NCBI RefSeq assembly: GCF_040712315.1 | Contig: NC_134018.1 | Location: 40,425,335-40,489,334, forward strand | Source: Castanea sativa | Lineage: Eukaryota > Streptophyta > Magnoliopsida > Fagales > Fagaceae | Reading direction: 5' to 3' | Length of the DNA stretch: 64,000 nt | Part shown: positions 48,241-58,918 of the stretch, piece after piece | Layout: every line of letters begins with the position of its first letter | Numbering within the stretch: position 1 is the first letter of the stretch | Translations under genes and position numbers: made by a program | The notes under the pieces: generated by a model | The model's database searches: none | Seen by the model: the letters and a program-made list of their open reading frames with translations, nothing else | Told to the model about the DNA's origin: nothing

Positions 48241-48299
48241 AATTTTGAAAACATGAATCTGTCCCGCAAGCTAACGTAACCGAATGGCCATTAGTAGCT

Positions 48300-48839
48300 A
48301 TGATAATAGACATCAATATGGTGCAATATGTTGAAGGGTGGTGGGCAGATTCTGGTGCTAATAGGCACGTCTGCTATGACAAAAATTGGTTTAAGTTGCA
48401 CACTCCTTTTGAAGAAGAAAAAACTATTATGCTTGGTGACTCTAGCAAAACTAAGGTTCTTGGAAGTGGTGAGATTGATTTGAAATTCACTTTTGGACGT
48501 GTGTTAACATTGAAAGATGTACTTTGCACTCCGTCTATGAGGAAGAATTTGATGTCAAGTTTTTTGCATAACAAGACTGGCTTCAAACAAACTATGAAAT
48601 CTGATAATTATGTAACCACTAAAAATGGATTATTTGTGGACAAGGGTTATGCTTGTGATGGAATGTTTAAATTGAATGTTGAGAATAATAAAGCATCTAC
48701 CAGTTCAGTTTATATATTTTCTTCTATTAATTTTTGGCATGCTCGTTTGTGTCATATAAATAGTAGATATGTGGGAATCATAAGTAATTTAGGATTAATT
48801 CCAAGGCTATCAAAAGATTTTGTAAAATGTGTGTTCTAG
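48300..48839 (+). pseudogene. copia D protease and GAG-pre-integrase
   Basis: The aspartic protease active site [10 protein letters not shown] is intact, followed by [20 protein letters not shown] and [18 protein letters not shown]. The pre-integrase part starts [17 protein letters not shown] and breaks off at the stop at 48837-48839, where the deletion joins LTR sequence. Confidence 0.85.
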
Positions 48840-49064
48840 CCATATGACACGTGTTGGACTATTGTATCCTAGGGAAGACAAGTCAAAGAAGGTCTGCACA
48901 GGTTACAAAGTTTAGCCAACCAAGGGTTTGAATCTCCTTAAAAAGAGCGAGTGTCGCGCCTCAATTCAAATAGTATTGTGTAATTTTTCTCTTTAAATAA
49001 ATAATATAAAAAAGTATTATTCAATTTCTCGTTGCGTTGTTTCCATGTTTGCACCAACACATTC

Positions 49065-50718
49065 AAACTTTAAGTTTATATTCTTTTAACTAATAAAACA
49101 TGGCCAATTATTTTCATATTTTTTTCAAATCAATCACTGGTGACTCAACTTAAAACTTCCAAATTTCCAATGCGCTTTGTGTTAATCATCCCAATCACAA
49201 CTCTTACTCTTCTCTTTAAAGTTTGGATTACCAAAGGCGTTGAATATCATTCATACCATCCTTAAAATACACCACACCAACCATGTGACTAAGCAAATTG
49301 TGATCCAATTCATTTCCTTGAGTTACTCAAGTTACAGTTAGCCAACATAGTCTTTGACACTTGGGTTGCGTTTGTTTCGTTTCAAAATATTTTTTGAAAA
49401 TTATCCCCATTTTCAAGTATTTGGAACGGTAGTCAAACTAAAAATAATTTCCCTAACAATAAAATAGCCCCTCATAAGGCATAAAATGATTTATGCCCTT
49501 TTAAGAGTTGTAAAACAATTTACGCCTCATACAGAGCCTCAATCATCAACAACTTCAGCTACATAGAATAGAACCAAGTGGAGCCACTGTGGGATGATTT
49601 GCTGTGGAGGTTTTTAAGATTGATAATTGTGATGTGATATTGTCACTTGATGATTTTGTTTCATTTTTTATGTTATTTGATGATTCGGATTTTTATTGAA
49701 GTTGGTTAGTGCTATTTTGGTTTTGTAGCTATTTGATGATTTAGGTTTGTTGTGATTTTTTATGTTATATCATGATTTGGCCCATTTGGATTTCAATGAA
49801 GTTGAGAGTGAGAGCGATGCTTTAGCATCTTGAATGTTCAGCGTGATATTTGCTACTCAACATAATTTGTTGATTGACTTTTTTTGCTCTTTTCATGAAA
49901 ATACCAAATTTTATGGTTGTATAAAAAATGGTACAGCAGCAAGATCCCCACTTCTTCTCATTGTTGAAAAGGCGTTAGCATTAATTCCCTTCCTGTTTTT
50001 CATAGATTAATCTTTTCTCATTCTTAAAAGTCAGAAATGAGCTCCATTATAAAATTCTACCATTGGAGATCTTTTAAATTCAAGCTTAGAAGTTTGACTT
50101 CAACAACTACACTCTCAAATACTCATGACCGGTTTTTTATTTTATATAGGAAATCCGCATGATCTTTACCAAAGATTAGAGACATTTGGTACTTAAATAA
50201 TGCTTACTAATGTTATGAAAATTTTACCCACTAAAGTATACATATACTGATATACCGAACCATTTCAGCTGTACGTTGAAACAATGCTGAAGGTCTTCGG
50301 GTATCCTACAAATATGGTTCCTCCACGCTAAGAAGCCCCAAACTCATATATACTCAAGCCTCAATTTGCTTCCTCTTCAGTTCGTTTTGGGAAAAATAAA
50401 AGGATAATCAAATGCGAAAAAATTGCAAGCTTTTGTTTTACAGGACAGAAAAACATATAACATTTACAAAAATAAAAATCATTTCATTTGCTAAATAAAA
50501 TGACGTTAAGTTTTTCATATGCGCAAGATGCATGTAATAAAATTGGTAGCAAAACACAGTCAAAACCACATGCCTTCCACCACATCTATTATTTGCTAAG
50601 ATTGTAACTCTACATAATAAAGACAATGACACAGCACAAGAATGCTCATTCAGTCTTTACTCAATATGCAAACAAATAAAATACAAACAAAATAAAATCA
50701 GAAGAAAATGTTGGAACA
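49065..50718. other. Intergenic stretch, no gene recognised
   Basis: AT-rich. A loose repeat of TTTGATGATTT / TTTTTATGTTAT phrases spans 49625-49770. A GGGTTGCGTTTGTTTCG sequence at 49372 resembles a MITE end, but I found no partner. Confidence 0.5.
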
Positions 50719-51459
50719 GAAATGTATGTCTCATGGCCAGTCCCAAGAGGTAAAAGCAGCAACGCCGCTCCACAAGGCAATGGAATATGAGACCACCAAT
50801 CAATGGAGGAGCTCCCGAGGGAGGACCATCAACATCAACAAGCATTTTTATGTGACATTAACTTAGGAATTTGCAGACATATTTAAGTTTGCCCCATTCA
50901 AGTAAGGGATTTCTGGTAAAAATCCCCAGTCACAGTATTAATAACAACACACGATTAATTCAAAAAAAGTTCAAATTTTAGATTTAGTGCTTTAAAGTTT
51001 AGAATCGGTCATAGGAAACCAAAGTTAAAAAGAAGGAAAATTTAATCAGAAAATTAAGCCACTGAAAAATCTCATAGCTACGCCTCAGAATTGCAGAATA
51101 ACAGCAAGGCTGGTTAAGCCATTCAGTCCCGAAAGATGGTAATTTGATTTATGATATCATCATTGGCGATATTCAAATTCAACTACAATAAAACCAAAAA
51201 CGAAAACAAAAACAAAATCATAGATAGTGAGAGAAATGTATGTCTCATGGCCAGTCCCAAGAGGTAAAGGCAGCAACGCTGCTCCACAAGGCAATGGAAT
51301 ATGAGACCACTCGTCGACGGAGGAGCTCCACCAATGAAGGAGGAGGACCATCAACGTCAACAAGCATTTATATGTGACATTAACTTAGGAATTTGCAAAC
51401 ACTAAACAAAGTTTGCTCCTATTAAGTAAGGGATCTGATCTAAAATCCCCTGTCACGAA
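50719..51459 (-). repeat. Direct duplication of ~220 bp with a small minus-strand frame
   Basis: 50719-50938 and 51232-51459 are direct copies (GAAATGTATGTCTCATGGCC through to CTTACTTRA.. and GGGGATTTT on the minus strand). On the minus strand both copies carry an ATG followed by MLVDVDGPP. The second continues for 40 codons and ends in SWDWP. The first shifts frame between MLVDVDGPP and the shared tail. I do not recognise the protein. These may be exon fragments of an unidentified transcript or simply a tandem segmental duplication. Confidence 0.6.
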
Positions 51460-52075
51460 AACAAGTCCACACAATAACACATATATTAAGACGAACAAAA
51501 AAACATTTGGGATTACAAAAATCAAATTTTCTGCAACATCATGACATGCCCCATCAGAGAAAGGAAGAAAGACCAGAACAAAAACTCCATGGGTATGAAT
51601 TCTGACCCAGATCATATCAGAATTCCCCATCCACATGGTAGATCAACATGCTTTGAAACCTAAAGATACCCAGGAAATCCCTATAGTTAAAACTGCACAA
51701 GGACAAGGAGTACACCTCCATGAACAACCAGTCTATATATATACTATATAGAGACATGTTGCGCAGGGCAGCTCTAGAAAACCTTAAGCTGATGCGGCGG
51801 AAAAGTGAAACGGTGGCTAATGTTATAACCTAATACTAAGAGTTAAAACCCTAGAGAGGTTCATATAGGAATTATATGTCGGCCTTAGCCCATAAGAAGT
51901 CACCTTCGAAAGCCCAATAAAGCAAAAAAAAAAGAAATCAGATTTAAGTGAGCCTGAGCCCATATAAAAATTACTCCATATTGTATATACCCCAACCGGG
52001 CCCAATCTTTTTATCTTTCTCGGCTTTTAGAGTAGAATGGTATGTGAGGGTTCAAGATTGTCAGCCGTAGGGGTA
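51460..52075. other. Intergenic stretch
   Basis: No credible gene or repeat boundary. The stretch includes a short palindromic TATATATATACTATATAG near 51735. Confidence 0.5.
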
Positions 52076-52762
52076 TGTAGGGGTCGGTTTGGATCGGGTT
52101 AAGGAGATTTTTTGACTCAACCAACTATAGTGGGTTAAAAAAAATTTAACCTAACTCAACCCATTAAATATATGGGTGAGTCAGGTTGGGTTTGGTGGGT
52201 TTAGAATTTTATGACCCAAACCCAACCCGGTCTGCCATCAAAAAAAAAAATTTATAACCTAACCCACCATGGTGGGTTAAAAAAATTCAACCCAACTCAA
52301 CCCATCACATAAGTCCAACCCAACCCACATGAGTTGGATTGAATACATGGGTTGGACAATTTTTTTTTTACTATTATTATTAAATTGAGCAAAAAAATTA
52401 TAAATATATATATATTTAAAAAACCCAAAGATTATTATCAATGTAACTTCTTAAAGACAAACAACACTAATGACTAAACAACAATAGTAATTTACTAGGG
52501 TTTGTGTAAACTAATTGGCTTTTATATAAGATAGAAAGAACTGGTTATTTAAAAAAATTATTAATTATATAATATATATTAAATATATGGGTGGGTCGAG
52601 TCGAGTTTGGAATTTCATAACATAAACCCAATCCAACTCGCCATCAAAAAAAGTTTCGTAATCCAACTCAGCCCACTAAATCCTAAAAACCGACCCAACC
52701 CAGCGGATTGAGTCGGGTCGGATCATTTTTTATGGGTTAGCAGGCTGACTGCACACCCTAGT
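52076..52762. mobile_element. hAT-like MITE rich in GGGTTGGGTT/AACCCAACCC
   Basis: The left end TAGGGGTCGGTTTGGATC and the inverted right end CTAGGGTGTGCAGTCAGCC are similar over the first bases. Between them are many inverted CAACCCA/TGGGTTG motifs around an AT-rich centre (52350-52580). No reliable 8-bp flank was found, so the class is tentative. Confidence 0.5.
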
Positions 52763-53277
52763 TAGCCTTAGAAGATCCCTGCGGGGTCTATTTCATGAAA
52801 TGAAGTGTCTCATTATTTTCAAGATCTGGTGAAGTAGTTTTTGAAAATTATGATATTCTTCACCGTCCTGCGTTTTTGAAAACTATAATATTTTTTACCG
52901 TAAAGTATGGTACTCTTCATTGTTTTGCAAGTGTGTTTGTCAAATTTGACTATAAAACCGTCCTTTTTTTTCCCATATTCTTACAGTGTTAATACCTTCT
53001 TTTTTGGTCTGCCAGTTTCAGAAGTTATATAAAGCTACCTCGTGCATGCATTAAGGTACTCATAGAAAGATTTTGTTTCTCATTACAAAAAAAAAAGAAA
53101 AAAAGAAAAGAAAGGTACTTATAGAAAGAGTGACATCCAGAGGTAAAATAGTAATACAAGTGTAGAGAAACAATGTTTTTTTTTGTTGTTGAAACATGCT
53201 TTGTTTGTATTGACTATCTCTATTTTTCTTTTTTAGTTACCGTGATGTTTTTATTCAAGTATTCATGGATTGGCCAA
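52763..53277. other. Intergenic stretch ending in PMD-B-like flank
   Basis: No gene. The last 35 bp (from about 53245, TTTATTCAAGTATTC) resemble the sequence at 62837-62870 inverted, and so belong to the broken PMD copy. Confidence 0.5.
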
Positions 53278-53299
53278 GAACACTACAAAACACGCGGGT

Positions 53300-53745
53300 C
53301 TTTGGCCGCGTTTTTTTAAGCCGCGTTTGCAAAAACGCGGCTATAGACAGGCTAAAGCCACGTTTTTAAAAAAACGCGGCCCAAAGAAAACAACTAAAGT
53401 CGCGTTCTAAACATGCGGCCATAGAACGAGTCTAAAGCCGCGTTTTCTTGAGCTACAGCCGCATTTTTGGAGGTGGAGCTATTGCCGCGTTTAAAAAACG
53501 CGGCTATAGGACCTGCGTAATTCTTTTTTTTTTTTTTTTAATCTTAACTTAGGCCGCGTTTAAAAAAATGCGGCTCTAGCTTGCCTAAAGCCGCGTTTTA
53601 CAGACGCGGCTTTAAATTTTGTCTGTAGCCGCGTGTATAAAACGCGGCTTTAGTTTAGAAATTGGCCACGTTTATTAAACGTGGCTTCAGATAGCCCCTA
53701 TAGCCGCAGGTTAAAAACGCAGCTTTAGGAGTTATATAAATACTA
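53300..53745. repeat. CACTA left subterminal repeats
   Basis: About a dozen copies of GCCGCGTTT.. and its complement AAACGCGGC, often paired into small palindromes and followed by TATAG. In CACTA elements such arrays are transposase-binding sites. Confidence 0.88.
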
Positions 53746-53966
53746 AACTAAAAACCTTTTCAACCCTAGCCTCTCCCATCGCACATAGCCTCCATCTCTC
53801 AAGCCCGATCTCAACCCTCACCCTCCATCAGAGCAGATCTTCCTTCGCTTCCCTCATCTTTTCCACCACCACCTCCTCCGACCTCCACCATATCCCTCCC
53901 TCTGGCACTCTCGTCACCACTCTCTTCCAAACCACCAGCGTCGTTTCGATTCCTTCGCAATCATCA
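53732..53966 (+). promoter_or_regulatory. Putative promoter and 5' leader exon inside the CACTA
   Basis: TATATAAATA at 53733-53742 is followed by a C-rich transcribed-looking leader (53755-53966) with TCTCCGACCTCC-type sequence. It ends before GTGAGTCTC, a good splice donor. It would drive a chimeric transcript through the captured exons. Confidence 0.45.
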
Positions 53967-54232
53967 AACTCCACCGTGAGTCTCTCTTTCTCAGTATATT
54001 TGGTTTCATTTTGTGTGTGTGTGTATGTTTTTGGCTTTTTAGTTTATCATCTTTGCATTTGGGGAAGTGGGTATTTCAAAAGTCAATGCTTTTTTTAATT
54101 TTTGGTTTTATTTGAGAGATTGGGGTGCGTGGGTTTCTGGAATATCTTGTTTGCATTTGCATTATTGCGACTGATCGTAAAATTAAATTTATGCTCTAAA
54201 ATTTTAGCTTCGTTGTTTACAACCTCAATTTT

Positions 54233-54990
54233 TTAATGCAACGCTTGAGGCCAGAGGTGATTTTCTTCCAATTCCATCTAAGCGTGCTTTTGATCAGGTT
54301 TATCCTACTCTCACCTTGCTTTTGTTCTTATAAAATTACATTGGGGTATGCTCTACTTTGGTTCTTTGGTAGTGACATATGACAGATCAGGAAAATGTGT
54401 CTATATACGCTTGTGTTGGGCTTCAGAATAAGAAAATCTATGATTTATGGTTTGTAGATCGAATTAGGTTTGAAAAGTTTGAATTTTGGCAGATGAAACA
54501 GAGGATGATAAGTTATAGAAATTTTGGGCAGCAGCAAAATTAGGTCCTTTATGGTTTATTTGATGGGTTATTTTGGTGGCTAAGAGATAGAAAAAAAAAA
54601 TGGTGTCTCGGGGTTTTGATAGGTAAGGAAAAGGTTTAAATCTGGAGTTGTAAAAGAGGTAGAAAAGAGAGAATTTTGTTGCTGTTTAAGGGCTATTGAA
54701 AGTGATGTGAACAGTGATAGTGAAGAGGGAGAAAGAACAAAACACTCTAGTCACTTTTCCTTCAATAAAAAATTTTGAATTCTTTGAGTACATTGAGCAC
54801 AAATATGTAAAAACTATTTTTATTTATTTTTTAGTTATTATTAACCAGTAGTATTAGGACTTTTGATTTGACTAGTAAATAAAGACCTAAGAAATACTTA
54901 CTCTTAGGTGTCATTTTGTAGAGTGTGGAACTGACAAGTGAAGCTATGGAGTTTCTGACTAGAGTCTTTCGATTGTTTGACACTGACAAT
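54233..54990 (+). pseudogene. Captured Miro GTPase exons
   Basis: The first piece (54233-54298) encodes NATLEARGDFLPIPSKRAFD followed by Q and then GTTTAT. The second (54922-54990) follows a TTTTGTAG acceptor and encodes SVELTSEAMEFLTRVF and RLFDTDN, then GTATGC. Adjacent residues of plant Miro proteins (mitochondrial Rho GTPases), where an ELLP..P..PDQS..ELT.EA segment runs into the second EF-hand, are split at the same place here. The exon-intron structure is kept, so DNA capture is more likely than retroposition. The following piece (55070-55210) is not recognisable with confidence. Confidence 0.75.
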
Positions 54991-56478
54991 GTATGCCATT
55001 ACAATATGCTGGCAGTTTTTAGTTCAATTCTATATCGTATCATATTAACCATTTTATTGCTGTTACAGGGGCTGGCTGCTTGTTCGTCAATATTTTTTTC
55101 ACAATGATCCAAATTTTTTTGCAGATGTTGGAGGTGGTGTTACGTTCTTGGCTGCAGAGCATTTCATTCAAGTTTTAGAACCTCCCAGGGTGGATTATCT
55201 CTGAATATTGGTAAGATCATTTACACTTATATCTTGTTGCACCATGTTTTCCTAGTTGTATTAGGTGATTGGAAGCTACCCCATCTATTTCTTTCAGTTC
55301 AGGCAGTGGTGAGAGTTGTGTTGGTTCTGTGGTGAGACTTGAGAGGTATTATTCAATATTCATTATCATTAATGCACTTAATGAATTTTATGTGGTTTAG
55401 TTTTCAGTAGTGTTTATGACCAGCCTTCATTGACAAGATCACATAATTGTAATGCATAATTAGTTGTTTTCCCAGCCATCTAATTGTTTAATTTTTAAAC
55501 TCAACCCATCCTGTGACATAGGAACTGACTGGGTAGGGCACACTGCACCATGTATTATATATGGTATATACCTTGACAACTAAACCAAAGAGAAAATGAA
55601 ATTGATCAGGGCAGGGTAATATTGGAGCTCTATCCACAAAGATGCTCTTGAAAATGACTCCCAAAGATGAATCTTGGGGAAATACTATACAGTATATTTA
55701 AAGCAAGCACACCGTTTGACCTCATATTATAATATTTAATTAATAAATGTTTATTTAAGGGCAAAAGATTTTTAGAGATATACTTTATTACACTACGTGT
55801 ATGTACTCGATTACTCCTAAAAAGTTCTGTTGTTCCTTACAATTTCAAATTCAATTATGCAAAACCATTTTGGCAAGTATCAATTTTCTGTTGAAACTCA
55901 AATTTTGAGGTATGTGGGGTCCCAAAAATAATGACTTTGATTTTTTTTTTAATAATTCTAAAAACTCTACATTAGTTGAAATGTTTAATTACACACATCA
56001 AAGAATAGATTTGTGTAATATTCTCATATTGAAATGAACCACTACTGATTTTGCTAAAGTAAATAACATATAACTACATGATATCACTTTCTAATGTGTT
56101 TAGGCCTCTTAGGTTGTGCAATGGGGAGAGGAAATGGTCTCTTAAAGAAAGCCTAGTAGTTTCTTCATAAGATTAAATGTGGGCTCTGATGGGCAAGCTG
56201 GGACTAAATGTGGGCCTTTTTATCAAACTAGGACTAAATGTGGGCCTTTTTATAGTGGATAGTTGGTTGGAGTTTTATTTTCCATAAAATTTTATCAATA
56301 TGCGTATCATGAATTTGAGGCACTGACATTACACAGTTCTGAAATTTACTTAAGGTTAATACTTTGATTGGTTGCCTAGCCAAAATAAATTCTAAGGTCT
56401 CTCTCTTGCTCTCTAAGGTTAATACTACTGTGATTCAAGTTACTTATCAGTCTGGCTGGCACTATGTTGTGATTGCAG

Positions 56479-56552
56479 AGAAGACGTGAAATTGAAGCAA
56501 TTTATGGAGCATGGGCAAGGATTGGTCTCACCGCAGGCTTGGTCGTTGAAGG
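56479..56552 (+). pseudogene. Captured exon of unknown origin
   Basis: After a TGATTGCAG acceptor the sequence encodes RRREIEAIYGAWARIGLTAG and LVVE, followed by a donor GTCAGA. The helix-like AWARIGLTAGLVVEG pattern is reminiscent of light-harvesting-like transmembrane helices, but I cannot identify the gene. Confidence 0.45.
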
Positions 56553-58242
56553 TCAGACTAGAATTTTTTACTGACTCAGGTATACTTGCTTTTCACCATG
56601 TTTGTGCGCATGTATGTGCTCTCTAGCATATTTGTTATATATGTCATTTTGTGTAAAGATGATTTAAGGATATAGAAAATTGAAAAGGAGACACAATGTC
56701 TTTGATTCTAGAGACTTCTAAAATTTATTTTTATTTTTATTTTTCTTAAATTCCTTTTCCCCCAAATTATTTAATCGTTTTCATTACATTTGATGAATCT
56801 GCAGAAAAAATTTTATCTTTTCAATATGAAAATGAAACTTTAAATTGTGATGGATTAGTTTTATTAGTTTGTACCTGTCAAACTAATAACTTGTGAAAGG
56901 GTTGACTTGGGAGATTCCTAAAGGATGGTGCCCCACTTTTTTCACTTGGGAGATTACCACTTTTTGACTTTGGATTTTGATAAGTGTTGCTCTACTTGTT
57001 GATCACAGTTGAAGCAGAGGGAATATTATTATATTTGGATGGGTATTATATTGCCCACAGATTGAATGTTTTGGAAGGAAGATCTGGCGGGCCTAACGAG
57101 TGGAATTACTGTGATGGATAATAGTGTTCATGTAGGATGATTTGGTGGGCCTTATAAATGAAATCCATACGGAAGCCTGGAGATTGATTTGGCTACTAGC
57201 TTTCTTTACACTGTTTTTCAAACTAGAAGAACACTATGGCAGGGAATGATTTTATTTTATTTTTTTTAGAACCCAATTTACTGCTGCTTGGGTATTTTTG
57301 CTTCTTTGGATGCAAAATGATGAAGGATATCATCATTCATTTTCATATTCTGACAGTAAAACTTAGCCAAATGGGTTGAATTTCTATGAAATGATATATA
57401 TATATATATATTGGTGTGGATATGTAATCAATAAAGAAAAAGAACCAAAGTGGGCATAGCACAAGTATATGGTTCAACGAAAAAAGAGACCCCCTTAGGC
57501 CTTTTCAGTCCTTTCAATTCAATTATTAACACCAAACATTGGAGTTGTTTACAGGTACCATATGACCTTCATGTTTAATTTATTCAATTTGTATATATAA
57601 TGTTATATTACGTCCTTTGTGCCATACTGCCTCAAGAATGATGGGATCATGGATTTTTATTGGGGACTACTTATGACTATAGGTGCTGCATTTGTGTTGA
57701 ATACATTTTTTTTTCTTTTGGCATTTATGTGAAAACAAGCCTTAAAAAGGTTCCTGCCTTAGACTTAATGGTCCTACCTCCATCTTAAAGCCATCACAAA
57801 AGAATGCATGCTTCTTACCTTTTAGTTTTAACCCACGGCATTTTATTGATGTATATTTTTTTTCATCATTGGGTATATAATTGCTACAACTACTACGTCT
57901 TTACTACAGTGGGAATTCCCTACTATTTTGATATATATATATATATATATATTTCCCTTTGTCGTTTTCTGTGTAAAATTGATTAATCGAATCATATTTT
58001 GATTTTCCCTTTGTATTTTAATGTGTAAAACTGATGAGATAGATATTGTTTTGAATGAATACCATATGCATCTTTAAAGAGGTAACTTGATAGGTTATAT
58101 GACGGTTTTAGAAAAGAAATGAGTTTTTCTAAAGTTTATGAAGGTGATTTAAGGATATGTATGACAGAGCTGTGATTTAAGGTGAGTTAGCTAATATGGT
58201 TGCACATGCTGACAATATTTGTATTGTTGGTTGTGTTGAAGG

Positions 58243-58385
58243 TACTTAAGCAGCTTAATTTGCCTCATAATACTCCAATTTTGCTTGCAAAAGGAGATAT
58301 TGATAGGGTAAGCCGACCTTGGGAGATCCTACCTACTGGTCACAAAATTGGGACACCAGAGCCATTGTTTAAGGAATTGGTATAA
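58243..58385 (+). pseudogene. Captured methionyl-tRNA synthetase exon(s)
   Basis: The frame gives VLKQLNLPHNTPILLAKGDI, DRVSRPWEILPTGHKIGTPE and PLFKELV before a stop at 58383. The ILP.GHKIGTPEPLFKEL sequence is characteristic of the region after the anticodon-binding domain of eukaryotic and plant methionyl-tRNA synthetases. Only about 47 codons are present. Confidence 0.7.
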
Positions 58386-58589
58386 CTCTCCTACTTCTAT
58401 GATTTGTTTTGTGAATTGTGATGGAGATTTTTTTGTTTCATTAGTAAAATATGCTCAAGGCTTAAAACAAGATGTTGAAAGATAATTTCCTTTAAAGGAA
58501 AGTTAGTGTCATTTCATTTGTACATATTCATTGTTTCCCTTGGATCATTTTGGGGCTATAGACAAATTCAAAAAAGTATTTAGGGGTTA

Positions 58590-58912
58590 TAGCTGCGTTT
58601 AAAACGCAGCTATAGTTGTGGGCTAAAGCCGCGTTTTAAAAACGCGGCCATAGTGATAGGCGGAAGCCGCGTTTTTGAAACGTGGCTTTAGCTCACAACT
58701 ATGGCCGCAGTTTTAAAACGCGGCTAGAGTATGTCCTATAGCCACGTTTGTAAAAATGTGGCCACAGACCCCTCGAGCCTATAGTTACGTGTTTTAGGCC
58801 ACGGCTGTAAACGTGGCCTAAAAAAACGCGGCTATAGACCAAATCGTCCAATAGCCACGTTTTTCTGAGCTATAGCCACGTTTTAAAAACGCGGCTATAG
58901 AACCTTTTTTTT
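58590..58912. repeat. CACTA right subterminal repeats
   Basis: Inverted counterparts of the left array: repeated GCCGCGTTT, AAAACGCGGC, GCTATAG. Confidence 0.88.
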
Positions 58913-58918
58913 GTAGTG

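Larger units (their letters stand above)
47202..49059 (+). mobile_element. Ty1/copia deletion derivative D with TSD
   Basis: The element starts TGTTGGAACATTTTAATATT and ends TTTGCACCAACA, and is flanked by CATTC on both sides (47197-47201 and 49060-49064). The 5' LTR keeps only its first ~200 bp before gag. The 3' end (48853-49059) keeps only an LTR 3' part. Gag, protease and pre-integrase remain. Integrase core, RT and RNase H are absent. Total length is only 1.86 kb. Confidence 0.82.
53281..58918 (+). mobile_element. CACTA (En/Spm-type) element carrying host exon fragments
   Basis: The ends CACTACAAAA (53281) and TTTTGTAGTG (58918) are the CACTA termini, flanked by the 3-bp duplication GAA (53278-53280 and 58919-58921). 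Dense subterminal inverted motifs (GCCGCGTTTT/AAAACGCGGC with CTATAG) fill 53300-53745 and 58590-58912. No transposase is present. The 5.6-kb interior holds a leader exon, fragments of Miro GTPase and methionyl-tRNA synthetase, and one unidentified exon, all on the plus strand. This is the pattern of a gene-capturing (Pack-type) CACTA. Confidence 0.9.

Noticed and set aside
49372..49440. Possible MITE end GGGTTGCGTTTGTTTCG
   Set aside because: No inverted partner or flanking duplication was found within the nearby sequence.
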